Below are positions 40,214 through 50,918 of a stretch of 64,000 nt of DNA, piece after piece. The stretch spans positions 62,001-126,000 of the forward strand of contig JAIOKI010000020.1 in NCBI GenBank assembly GCA_028335825.1, given 5' to 3'. The stretch comes from Nosema muscidifuracis (lineage: Eukaryota; Microsporidia; Nosematidae). Below the pieces are notes generated by a model that was not told the DNA's origin, made no database searches, and saw only the letters and a list, made by a program, of their open reading frames with translations. Numbering within the stretch: position 1 is the first letter of the stretch; each line of letters begins with the position of its first letter. The translations under genes and the position numbers were made by a program.

Positions 40214-41731
40214 ATATATTTATTAATAAAGAGAATAATTTTATTAATATATTAACAATCAAGTATATTTATTATGACAAGAATGATTAAATATTTTTAT
40301 AAAATTAATATAAATTACTGGAATATTTATTGATATAAAAAATTGTAAATTATACATTAAATTTATTGTTCTAACCTATGCTCATTGCTTTGATATTATT
40401 AAATATATTTTTTAATAATTATATGTTGATATAAAAATTAGAAATTATACATGAAATTTATGGTTCTAACCTATACTCATTGCTTTGATAATGTTTGAAT
40501 TATTAAATATATTTATTGTAATATTATTAAGCTGTTAAATTTAATAAATCACTATAGTAAATTATGAGATATACAAAAAACTTAATATTATTTATAAAAT
40601 TTTCTTATGAGATTTATAATTAAATAAATTTAATTAATATATTATTTCTTAGATAATAACATAAATTAAATAATAAAATTAATTTATTACTTAATATATA
40701 ATGTAAGTTAAGAGATTTTAATAATATTCATATAATTAAAATAAAATAAAAAGAAAGGTGAAAATTTATTATTAAAAATATATGTATATTTCAAATTTTT
40801 AAATCTTTTATTCATCAGTTGATATCTTTCATTTATAATTTAAATATGTGAATATACAAAGTATTAGAATGACAGATTAGTCTAATTAATTCTTAACATC
40901 TGATATTATTATAGAAGAAGTTTTTAAGTTTAAAGTTGAGTAAACTGAAAAATATAATTTAATATCAATAAGAGATAAGAATGAAAAAAAATACATAATA
41001 TTATAATTTAAAGAATAAGCTTGACTTGGTTAAAAATCTTTGACTTACATTGTATTTACATGAATATTTTTATAAAATGATATATTTCTTTTGTATGAGA
41101 TATTATATTATTATGATGGTGGACAAAAAATATTTTATAATTTAGTGGAAAAATATAAAATAAATAAAATATCAATAGTTACAAAAATTAATTTATTGAA
41201 TTCTTTAGTTACATATTAAGAAGAATTAAATATTATAAAACAAAGTATCTTAGAATGTATTCAGATATATTACTCAATAATAAATCATTTATTTTATGAT
41301 AGATCTATCAAATAAATAAATATTGTTCAATAATAAATACTACTCATTCAAAAGAAAAATTAAATAAATAAATATTGTTCAATAATAAATATTACTCATT
41401 CAAAAGAAATTTATTACTCAATAATAAATCATTTATTTGTGTAGATCTATCATAAAATAAATATAACTCATTCAAAAGAAAAATAAAATAAATATATATC
41501 ATTTATTCATGTAGATCTATCATAAAATAAATATTACTCATTAAAAAGAAAAATTATATAAATAAATATCATTCAATAATAAATATTATATTAATAAAAT
41601 ATCATCCAGTATTTAACAACTTAAATTAAAAAGTACTAAATGATAATTTGTATACTAAAATATTTTAAATATGATATTTAAACCATTTATAAGATTTTTA
41701 CAAAATAATTTTTAATTTAACCCCATATATT
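40214..41731. repeat. 1.5-kb gene-free spacer with repeats
   Basis: A direct duplication of about 110 bp at 40,330-40,510, each copy carrying GGTTCTAACCTATACTCATT or a close variant and TTGCTTTGATA. A second array at about 41,270-41,600 is built from AATAAATATTACTCATTCAA, AAGAAAAAT and TGTAGATCTATCATAAAAT. Nothing gene-like. Confidence 0.75.
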
Positions 41732-43306
41732 ATGTTAATACTTGGATTTTTTATTAATCTAATACAAACTTCAAACGTATTTCTTGATGATTATACTATA
41801 TCAGTATTTGTTGATATATATGATCTTATAGATAGAAAGAATTATTCTGAAATAAATCTACATAAAGATACCATACATAGCGTAGTAATAGACAAATCAT
41901 ATATAACTATAAAAATAATAAACGAACATGGTTCAATATTACATGATATAGTATATACTAGTACTAAAAATAAAACACTTAGAGATATTTATAATAAATT
42001 GAATGAAGAAGTTACTAAAGATTCTGTATTAGTAATATCAAAACTGGGTGGAAATATAATAAGTATAGATGATGTATTAACAATCTGTGGTAATTTATAT
42101 AAAAAATCTATTAAGAATTTTATTTTGTACAATTCTTTAGAAAAATTCTGTATGAAGGAAGCTGTTGGTTATTTTGAATATAATAACGTATTACATTTCA
42201 ATATGATAAAAATTAAAGATAAAGATACCTATCAATTAATAAGATGGTCCACATCTGATATAAATCTTATTAATAAAAAAGTAGTATCTTATTTATTAAA
42301 AGATCCTAGATGGTGTGTTAAAAATAGAATGTTTACTGAAAATTTTATTGAGTACATGGCTGTTTATAAGTTTATTATTAGATATTTGAGTAAGAATACA
42401 GAAAAAATATGGGACTTTGATCAAGTTCATTTAAAAAAACATAATTCTTTGAAATTATTTCCTTATTCGTTAAGTAAGAAAAGTTTTATCGTTCAAAATA
42501 ATCAGTGTTTTTATTTTAATGATGAAAAAAGCGAAAAAATTTCGTTTAATTCAAAAAATATTCCATGTCAAGAACTTGTTAAAAATTATATAAAAACTTT
42601 TCAGAATATGGATGCACATGAGAAGAATTTATTTGTTCTAATGTTTTATAGTATTTCTATTAGAGATGAATATCCTATTATATTATTTAACATTATAACT
42701 TCAATGGATGCTTTTAGATTTTTTTTTATACTTAACCTACTGTACCTACTAGATGTATTAGAATTTGAAGATATAAGATTATATTTAGAAATAATTAAAA
42801 CTAAACATAAAAAAGTAAATAATATTAAAGAGATATCTAATGATTCACTAATATATAAATTAATAATGAAGATTAAGAATAATATGCCTGAAACAGATTC
42901 TCCTTTAAAAATGTTATTTTATATTTTTATATATGAAAAAATAGAATACCTACCTAAACAAAATGCTAAAGAATCAAAGTTCCTTAAATTTTTAAAAACT
43001 TTGTTCATAAATATTCCTGAAGAAGCAAATATTATTGATAAATTTTTAAAAAAACCTGAATCTTATATTTGTAATATGAATTCTAAAGATTCTTATAGTA
43101 GATTTATTTATTACAATACTATTACTGATTTTAGTGTCTTATTAGATATTATAGATAAGTTTATTAATAATCAGTTATTTATTATGAATAATATTTTTTT
43201 AAATAATGATTATTTTGAATATTATGGTCCTCCTCATTTATCTAGAACTACTTATAAGGATAATTATAAGATGTATGAGAGATTTAGTAATATGACGGTA
43301 TATTAA
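41732..43306 (+). CDS. large secreted protein of unknown function (524 residues)
   Basis: Unrecognised. A signal peptide (MLILGFFINLIQTSNVF, about residues 1-15) is followed by a Lys/Ile/Asn-rich body with few cysteines and no strong second membrane segment; a hydrophobic stretch near residues 325-345 (FRFFFILNLLYLLDVL) looks amphipathic. ACCCC lies eight bases before the ATG. It resembles the secreted proteins at 8424 and 59995 in size and composition only. It ends 70 bases before the Ty3 element. Confidence 0.8.
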   Translation: MLILGFFINLIQTSNVFLDDYTISVFVDIYDLIDRKNYSEINLHKDTIHSVVIDKSYITIKIINEHGSILHDIVYTSTKNKTLRDIYNKLNEEVTKDSVLVISKLGGNIISIDDVLTICGNLYKKSIKNFILYNSLEKFCMKEAVGYFEYNNVLHFNMIKIKDKDTYQLIRWSTSDINLINKKVVSYLLKDPRWCVKNRMFTENFIEYMAVYKFIIRYLSKNTEKIWDFDQVHLKKHNSLKLFPYSLSKKSFIVQNNQCFYFNDEKSEKISFNSKNIPCQELVKNYIKTFQNMDAHEKNLFVLMFYSISIRDEYPIILFNIITSMDAFRFFFILNLLYLLDVLEFEDIRLYLEIIKTKHKKVNNIKEISNDSLIYKLIMKIKNNMPETDSPLKMLFYIFIYEKIEYLPKQNAKESKFLKFLKTLFINIPEEANIIDKFLKKPESYICNMNSKDSYSRFIYYNTITDFSVLLDIIDKFINNQLFIMNNIFLNNDYFEYYGPPHLSRTTYKDNYKMYERFSNMTVY

Positions 43307-43377
43307 AATATTTTAATTATCGGTATTCTTTAATATATTATATCAATTATATTTTAATTAATAGTATTCTTTAATAT

Positions 43378-43488
43378 TGTTGGTATCAAGTAACTTGGTG
43401 ACGTCATGACTTAATTTATCACCATTGTTACATAAAGAGTAACCCCTAAAATAAAATATGTTTTTTAGTAATTATTCTTCATACAACA
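43378..43488 (+). repeat. 5' LTR (111 bp)
   Basis: Begins TGTTGG, ends ACAACA. It contains the palindrome TGACGTCA (43399-43406), the near-palindrome CAAGTAACTTG and, near its 3' end, AACCCCTAAAATAAAATATG, a host-like C-run followed by the gag start codon. Flanked on the left by AATAT. Confidence 0.95.
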
Positions 43489-43491
43489 GTT

Positions 43492-43504
43492 TGGCGACAA
43501 CGGC
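43492..43504 (+). other. putative primer-binding site of the Ty3 element
   Basis: TGGCGACAACGGC starts three bases after the 5' LTR. A tRNA ending GCCGTTGTCGCCA would pair with it; the tRNA is not identified here. Confidence 0.6.
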
Positions 43505-46149
43505 TAATATGAGAACATTTAGAAACAGCAGGGAGGACGACCCAGATGCTTTTGTAATGCATGTAAGGGGTTGGGCAGCAGCTAGCAGCCCGAGTGAGGA
43601 GGAGAAGGCAAGGTATGGGCCGAATCGATACCTTGGAACACGAACTTTGAATCGCTAATTGAGATGTTTATGGGAAGATTTAAAGGGAAGATGAATGACA
43701 TCAGGTATATTAAGGAATTATCTAGAGAGATCTACAGAGAAGGTTCGTTCCTCGCATATATGTACAGAATGAAGCGTGCAGCTTTTAAGGCCGGGCTGCC
43801 GGAAAATGTACTGATCACATATGTGATAGGAGGGTTGCCAGACGACATAGGAGGAAATTTATTGATGAATTCCCCTGGGATGATGACTTGGGAGTACATT
43901 TATAGGGCTTGTGAGGGACTAGATTGCAGCAATAGATCTGGAATGACTTTTCATGCAGGTAGACAAATTCAAGAGAATGATATGGAAGTCTGCAAGGTCG
44001 GAAAAGAGATATTGTGTTACTATTGTAGGAAGCGCGGACATTTTAAGAGGAACTGTAATAAAAGGAAAAGGGACAGGATGAACAACAAGTCAGTTAGATC
44101 GGCGCAGGTCCTCAAGGATGAAGACAGTTGTGAAGAAAATAAAGAGTTGAAATATTTTATTGTATCAAGCGTCATGGGAAATGAAATCTGTGAATTAAAT
44201 ATAAATCTCATGCTAAAAGGCAAGACTATCCCAGCATTAATTGATCTTGGATCGCCTGTAAATTTAATAAAGAGCAAACATGTAAATGGAGAAATAATGA
44301 GCAGTGGTATCAGGCTAAGGACTGCGAATAAAACTATTATCAGGAATGAAGGCGTCACTACAGTAGAATTCGTATATAAAGACAAAGTTTACAGAGAACA
44401 ATTTTTTGTATCTGATGATATATCGAAAGAGGTTATCTTAGGATTTAAATTTTGTTTAAAGGAAAAAGCAAAAATTGACCTAGGAAAGAAGGAAAAGATA
44501 GAGCTGAGGGGAGACTATTTAACAAAGAACAAACTAGGGGAGCATAAAATTGTGACTATAACAAATAAACCCGTAACGACTCCATTGTACAGACTTGGCC
44601 CAGAACTTGAGAAGGAGGCCGGTAAGATAGTTCAGAAGTATTTGCAGGAAGGAATTATTAGAGAGTCGTATAGCCCGTGGTGTAGCCCTATCGTAATGAA
44701 GAAGAAAGCTAACGGAAGTTACAGACTGTGTGTGGACTATAGAAGATTAAACGACGTCACTGTCAAAGACAAGTACCCAATGCCCAGAGTTGATGAGATA
44801 TTAGATGCTTTAAGTGGAGCTGTTATTTTTTCAAAGTTAGATGCTCTATCCGGATATCATCAAATAAAAATGAGGGAAGAAGATATAGAGAAGACTGTTT
44901 TCGCATGCAAGGAAGGATTTTTTGAATTCACAGTTATGCCTTTTGGTTTAGTAAATGGTCCAGCAACATTTCAGAGGGCAATGAATAAAATACTTAGAAA
45001 ATTTTTTAATAAGTGTGCTATGGTCTACATGGACGACATAATAATTTACAGCAAGAATGAAGCAAGTCACAAAGAGGATGTTAAGGAGGTCCTGAAAGTA
45101 CTAAAATCTGCTGGGCTGAAGCTAAATATTGAAAATGTGAATTCAATAAAAGAGAAATACAGATTTTGGGACACATTGTGAGTGCAGAGGAAATTTTCAA
45201 ATTCTGCAAGTTAATGAAGGAGAGGAAAAAGTGTCGACAAATGAAGAAGAAGTTTTAAAAAGAGCACATCAAGACCTGGGGCATGGCTCCAAGAAAGCCA
45301 TGGAATATAAATTGAAAGCGGCAGGCATTAAGGGATTAGGGAGGAAAATTAAAGACATAATACGGAAATGTATAGTGTGCCAGAGATCAGGATTTGGCCA
45401 GGTTAAGAGGAAAACTATTTCGGTGAGGGTAGATCGGAAAAATGATTTGTGGGAATTTGATCTGGTGGGGCCATTACCCAGAAGTTTTCAAGGGCACTCA
45501 TATCTATTAACAATGATAGATCACGCCACCAAGAGAGCAGAAGTTAGACCTCTCAGATCAAAAGAAGCTGAAGAAGTGATTAGAAACGTGAGGGAGATTG
45601 TGGAAGAGTTGGGAACCCCAAAAATAATACTAACAGACAATGGAAAGGAATTCTCTAATGGATTGGCAAAAAGTTTATATCGAGAGAAAGGATTTGTATG
45701 GGGATACGGAGCACCGTATAGTCCTACTAAGACTGGTCTCATTGAAAGATTTAATCGAACCTTCATAGATCGGTTAAAGAAGATATCGAACTATGGAAGA
45801 CTAGATTGGAGCAATTGTGTAGACTTCACAGTGGAATGCTACATGGATTCCTACCATAGGGCTATAGGGTGCACGCCAAAAGAGGCGTGGAATAATGCGG
45901 TAAATAAAGGGAATTCAAGTTACAGAGATAAATAAAGGAAATCATATGGCAACCACAAATATAAAAGCGATGAATTAAAAGTAGGAGATAAAGTCTTATA
46001 CCATAATCCAATAGGTAGAGAAAATAAGCTATCGGCAGACTAGAATCATTCGGGGACAATTATTAAGAAGACTTTTGGATCAGTAGAAATTGAATTAGCT
46101 GACGGTAGGACAATAAGGTCGGCTCTTAGAAACGTAAAGAAGTTTTTTT

Positions 46150-46161
46150 AAGGGGGAAGAG
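46150..46161 (+). other. polypurine tract of the Ty3 element
   Basis: AAGGGGGAAGAG directly abuts the 3' LTR, as expected for the plus-strand primer. Confidence 0.85.
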
Positions 46162-46272
46162 TGTTGGGATCAAGTAACTTGGTGACGTCATGACTTAATT
46201 TATCACCATTGTTACATAAAGAGTAACCCCTAAAATAAAATATGTTTTTTAGTAATTATTCTTCATACAACA
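46162..46272 (+). repeat. 3' LTR (111 bp)
   Basis: Same length as the 5' LTR with one difference. Flanked on the right by AAGAT, which does not exactly match the AATAT at the left of the element. Confidence 0.95.
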
Positions 46273-46289
46273 AAGATGATTGATATAAG

Positions 46290-46943
46290 TCAAGGCTTCT
46301 TTGTAAGAATACAAATCATAGTTTCATACAATCCTATTGCTATTAAAGTACTTACTCCAAATAATATGACTCTATAGAATGTATTTATCTTACCCATAAT
46401 AGGATATACCCATATACCATTTAATATACTAAAATATAAACATAAAAAATAATATAAAATTGTAAAACATCCATAAAATATTAAATGTGCTCTTTTTTTA
46501 GAAATTTTGAGTCCTCTAATTTCTATAATAAGACTTAAAAAAGGAAAAAGATGTACACATAAATCTGTAAATAAACTGATCCTAACTCCTTGATCATATA
46601 AATTTTTATCTCTTAATAAAGTAGGATCAATAGAAAAAAGGACCCAAAATAAAATAGTAACTAAACCATTTAGAGGTAACATTACAGTTACACTATCTAA
46701 ATAAATATTCTTGATAAAATTCATTTCTCTATATCTAACCATATATCCCATAATAAGACATATTACTGTTAGATAAAGACATATATTAGTCAAATAAATA
46801 TATTTAGAACCATATAAAGTGTTTTGTAATTCTACTACTTCTTTAGGTAAGCAATAATTTGTAGTACCATACATACAAGATATAACTGGAAAAAATCTTA
46901 TAATCTGAATATAATTTGATTCAATAAAATTTCTTATTATCAT
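46290..46943 (-). CDS. FAR-17a/AIG1-like multi-pass membrane protein
   Basis: A 217-residue protein with about six membrane segments. The pattern fits the FAR-17a/AIG1 family, whose animal members are threonine hydrolases of fatty-acid esters. There is VTILFWVLFSIDPTLL after the third segment, DLCVHLFPFLSLIIEI with the family's conserved His, and near the end GIWVYPIMGKINTFYRVILF, close to the family's WVYPF...R motif. Whether the catalytic Thr is kept cannot be settled by eye. It ends 17 bases from the 3' LTR. There is no C-run at the start. Confidence 0.55.
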   Translation of the reverse strand: MIIRNFIESNYIQIIRFFPVISCMYGTTNYCLPKEVVELQNTLYGSKYIYLTNICLYLTVICLIMGYMVRYREMNFIKNIYLDSVTVMLPLNGLVTILFWVLFSIDPTLLRDKNLYDQGVRISLFTDLCVHLFPFLSLIIEIRGLKISKKRAHLIFYGCFTILYYFLCLYFSILNGIWVYPIMGKINTFYRVILFGVSTLIAIGLYETMICILTKKP

Positions 46944-48063
46944 TGAAAATTAGGGAATTATCTTTTTAAATATATTTGATTTTTATTTGTTTGTTTTAGC
47001 AAACAAATTATTGGTAAATTAATTGAAATGAAAAGTTATTTGACATCAAAACATTCTCATAATGATTTTTTAAAAAAAGAAAATAACATCGACTAATTTG
47101 TAAAATTATAATTTTTTTATAAATTTTTTATGAAGCAAAATTTTTATCCTCACATATTTTATTAAAAATAAAACTTATGTGTAATTTTTTTATATTTATA
47201 ATGTTATATCATAATAAAGATTACACTTAAAATTTTAAGAATAATTTTAGAAAGCTGTTGTAGAATAAAAAAACAAATTAATTTTAATTAAGTTTTAATG
47301 TCCTCAAATTAAATTTATAGAGTCATTATTTTAAACAAATTAGATTTTGTTAAGTTATAATGGCTTCAAATTAAATTTATGGAGTCATTATTGTAAACAA
47401 ATTAGATTTAATTAATTATTGCTGGTTTTAAATGCTTAATAATTTATAATTATAGTAGAATAAGACTCTTGACTTTTAATTGAAGCAATAAAATAAATGA
47501 CGATATAAGAGGTTTATAAATCAAATTATTATCCTTTATAAATAATAAGGATGATTTTATTAATTCTCATTTTTAAGAAATATTGATGTCATCAAGAATA
47601 TTTATCTGTAAATATTTTATTATAAAACTCATATTTATAAAATAAAAGTGAAAGATAATTTAATTGTAAAGAATGAGTTGTTTCATAACAAAGATGAAAA
47701 ATATCATCTAGAAAATACTTAATTTATTGATTATTTAAAATATTTATCGTATATAAAGTTTTGATACTTGATATATTTGGTTAAATTAAAACATCATTAT
47801 TTATAAATCAATCAACATCTTACAAAGCTTTTTTCTTTTTTACTAAATATACAACTCATAAAAACAAAGCTTTTTTCTTTTGATTAATCATATAACTCAT
47901 TTTAAATTTAAAATTAATCAATCAGAATCCTACAAAACATTTTCCTTTTACTAAATATATAACACATAAAAACAAAGCTTTTTCCTTTTTACTAAATATA
48001 GAACTCATTTTTAATTTAAAATAAATAATTTTTAATTTATTTTCTAATTTAAAAAAAAATTTA
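46944..48063. repeat. 1.1-kb spacer with direct repeats
   Basis: Two copies of about 65 bp carrying TAAATTTATGGAGTCATTAT and AAACAAATTAGATTT at 47,305-47,412. An array at 47,800-48,015 repeats AAAACAAAGCTTTTTTCTTT and ACTAAATATACAACTCAT. No gene. Confidence 0.7.
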
Positions 48064-49179
48064 GTGAAAAATATGAAGGGTATTTTAACAATTTCTTCTA
48101 TTATTATAGGATTACATTATTTATGTATATTATATGAGCTTTATAATATTAAACAAGATACACCACCAGATTTTTTAAAAGAATACAATCTCGAACCTAT
48201 TATTGATAATTATAAATTATTTTTAAACAAACAATCAAGAAATTTTTGTATGAGTTTAGTTCCTCTACTATTTTCTTTATTAGTTTATAATTTAAATTTT
48301 AAAAAAGATTCTTCAAATAAATCAGAAAAAATTACTAAAATCAAGACAGTATTATTCCCGATTATGATATTAATTTTAAATTACGCTTTTGAAAATTCTT
48401 ATCGGTATAAAGATAATTATGAATTAATTTTTATAGCTTTAGGATATAGTTTGATTTCATTTTTGTTATTTAAATTTACGAATACATTTAAATTGTTACT
48501 CGTTCTTTTTTCTTATGAAAATTTTGGCAAATTTATTGAAACATATAATCTTTACAAAAACCTAATTTGGTCAGATAGGTTTCTTAAATCTAATGATTTA
48601 ATTCCTAAACCAATTGCTAAATGGATAAGTGATAACAATTATAAATCTAAATATCTTATATTACCACTTCCTAAGTATATGGCTATGGTATGCAAATCAA
48701 TGGGATTCTTATATTTGATAGTAACCGATCAACTTCTTTCACTTGATAAAGAACAGATTTTAAGTATTTTATATCATGAATTAGGACATATTTATTATAA
48801 CCATGAAAATAGAAAATTTATTTACATTTTCAGTTTGTTATTTTTTAAATATTTAATTTATTATATAATTATTAATAAATGTACTAAGGAAGATTCTGAA
48901 TATAAGACCTTGAATAGAATAATCTTATACCTGTTTTTAACTAAAATGGCAAATCCCATTCAAAGTATTTTGATTAATTATTTTTTACAATCTAACGAAC
49001 TAGCAGCTGATAAATTTAGTGTACAATTTAATGGAAAAGAAAGTTTAATAAAAGGATTAATTGAGTTACATATGAGGTGCAAGTTATATTACAGTGGATC
49101 TTATATATACGGATTATTAACATCTTCTCATCCTTCATTAATTTCAAGAATTGAAGCTATTAGAAATTACAATAATTAA
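48064..49179 (+). CDS. STE24: CAAX prenyl protease 1 (Ste24, M48 zinc metalloprotease)
   Basis: Ste24 is an ER-membrane zinc protease that trims prenylated CAAX proteins and clears blocked translocons. The 371-residue protein has several membrane segments, the zinc motif HELGH (about residues 239-243), the third ligand in SNELAADKFS (about residues 309-318) and the C-terminal SSHPSLISRIEAI, matching Ste24's SHPTLxxRLxAL. Somewhat shorter than yeast (453). No C-run precedes the ATG; a second ATG three codons downstream is equally possible as the start. Confidence 0.9.
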   Translation: MKNMKGILTISSIIIGLHYLCILYELYNIKQDTPPDFLKEYNLEPIIDNYKLFLNKQSRNFCMSLVPLLFSLLVYNLNFKKDSSNKSEKITKIKTVLFPIMILILNYAFENSYRYKDNYELIFIALGYSLISFLLFKFTNTFKLLLVLFSYENFGKFIETYNLYKNLIWSDRFLKSNDLIPKPIAKWISDNNYKSKYLILPLPKYMAMVCKSMGFLYLIVTDQLLSLDKEQILSILYHELGHIYYNHENRKFIYIFSLLFFKYLIYYIIINKCTKEDSEYKTLNRIILYLFLTKMANPIQSILINYFLQSNELAADKFSVQFNGKESLIKGLIELHMRCKLYYSGSYIYGLLTSSHPSLISRIEAIRNYNN

Positions 49180-49839
49180 ATTTATTTTATTCTTTATAAA
49201 TATTTTATTTTTTATATGAATTTTATTCTTTACATGCTCTTTATAATTATTTTATTCTTTATATGAGGTTTAAAATTTTTATAGTCAGATTTCTTAAAAT
49301 ACTCATTTATTATTTATTTTGAAATAAATTAAAAATCAAATGTCTGAAAATTAAAGTAGATTTTAAAGACACTTTATAGGAATAAGTTTTAAAAGAGTAT
49401 TCTAATATGTAAAAAAATACATTCTGTTTATAAAAAACTATCATTTAACAATAATAAATTTCAATTATAGAACATGTTCTTAAATATTGATAATCTCAAG
49501 TATACGAAAATACAAACACAATTTATTTTATATTTAGACCTATAAGAGAGATTATATATTAAACAGAAATTTGTAGAATTTTTGTTGATTCAAAAATTAA
49601 TTTTTTTAATCTGAAATTATACACTACATTTTGTAATCCACCAATAATAAATTATAATTATAAATTAAAAAAATATATAACATAATGTATCTTATTTAAC
49701 TATAAAAATAAATCCTAAGAAGTTTCTTATAATCTTCTATTGAGAGAAATCTTTAAAGATAATAAAGGTGTTTCAATAAATGAAATTTATTTTTTATATA
49801 AGATAGGAATATTAGAAATGATCATTTTGTGTTTCATAC

Positions 49840-50068
49840 CAAAAACATAGTAAGAAAAAACAAGTTTAATTATAAATTGTTTTAATTTAGAAATAATTAA
49901 AAAAGCATAGTAAGAAAAGACAAGTTTAATTCTAAATTGTTTTAATGAAGTATTCATTTAGAAATAATTAAAAAAACATAGTAAGAAAAGACAAGTTTAA
50001 CTCTAAATTGTTTTAATGAAGTATTAATTTAGAAATAATTAAAAAAACATAGTAAGAAAAGACAAGTT
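49840..50068. repeat. tandem array, about 65-75 bp unit, 4 copies, cut by the solo LTR
   Basis: Units read CATAGTAAGAAAAGACAAGT, then TTAATTCTAAATTGTTTTAA, then GAAGTATTCATTTAGAAATA. The last copy stops at GACAAGTT where the LTR begins and does not resume on the other side. The rest of 49,180-49,840 shows no gene. Confidence 0.8.
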
Positions 50069-50179
50069 TGTTGGGATCAAGTAACTTGGTGACGTCATGA
50101 CTTAATTTATCACCATTGTTACATAAAGAGTAACTCCTAAAATAAAATATGTTTTCTAGTAATTATTCTTCATACAACA
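50069..50179 (+). repeat. solo LTR of the same Ty3 family (111 bp)
   Basis: Full length, same orientation, and differing from the 3' LTR of the element at two positions. Left flank AAGTT and right flank AATAT do not match each other, so it lacks the target duplication of a simple insertion. Confidence 0.95.
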
Positions 50180-50918
50180 AATATGTTTTAAATTAATATT
50201 ATTCTTTAATATTTTTTATTTATAGTATTCTTTAATATATTTTAATTAATATTCTATTTATTTATTAAATTAATACAAAACCTATTTATTTAATTTTTTA
50301 ATGAAAAGTATGATTAATTTTAATAAATTATGAAAAATAGTTTATTTAATATTTAAATCTTAAAACACTTATTTTATATTAAAAAATGATGAATAATAAA
50401 AGATCTACATAAGAAGATTTATCTAGTAATTTATAAATTAAATTATACTTGATAATTTACTAGTTTATAATGTTAAGAAATATTTCAGTAGAAAGCATAC
50501 ATTTATATTAAATTTATAAATAAATTGAATAATTTTATTTTATTATTATAGATGTCTTATATTATGATAAATTTGACAGGTAAATTTTATTGTATATAAA
50601 TGGATTTAAAAATTAATATATATGTAGCATGAATATATATTTATGCAAAATACATAAATCTTTATATAAAATAATTATAAAGACATATTAATGAAATACA
50701 TAAATCTTTATACAAAATAATTATAAAGACATAAATCTTTATATAAAATAATTATAAAGACATAATTCTTTATATAAAATAAATTATACAAAATAATTAT
50801 ATATATTAATGAAATACATATATCTTTAAATAAAATAAATTATAAAGAAATATTAATTAACAACATAAATCTTATATAAATTATATATATTAAGGAAATA
50901 TAAATGATATTTATTTAA
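50180..50918. repeat. AT-rich spacer with two arrays
   Basis: TATTCTTTAATATATTTTAA words at about 50,200-50,270, the same family as the DNA left of the Ty3 element. Then about 35-40-bp units of ACATAAATCTTTATATAAAA and TAATTATAAAG at 50,640-50,870. No gene. Confidence 0.75.

Larger units (their letters stand above)
43378..46272 (+). mobile_element. Ty3/gypsy LTR retrotransposon, broken, young by LTR similarity
   Basis: A 2.9-kb element on the plus strand, bounded by two 111-bp LTRs (TG...CA). Recognisable parts in order: a gag region with a CCHC zinc knuckle (about 44.0 kb), an aspartic protease region (about 44.2 kb), reverse transcriptase (about 44.6-45.1 kb, with YMDD) and integrase (about 45.2-45.9 kb). 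The order RT then integrase gives the Ty3/gypsy family. It is shorter than intact relatives and carries several breaks (about three to five), so it is not expected to be autonomous. The two LTRs differ at one position, indicating recent insertion or recent homogenisation. Its base composition is clearly less AT-rich than the host genes around it. Confidence 0.95.
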
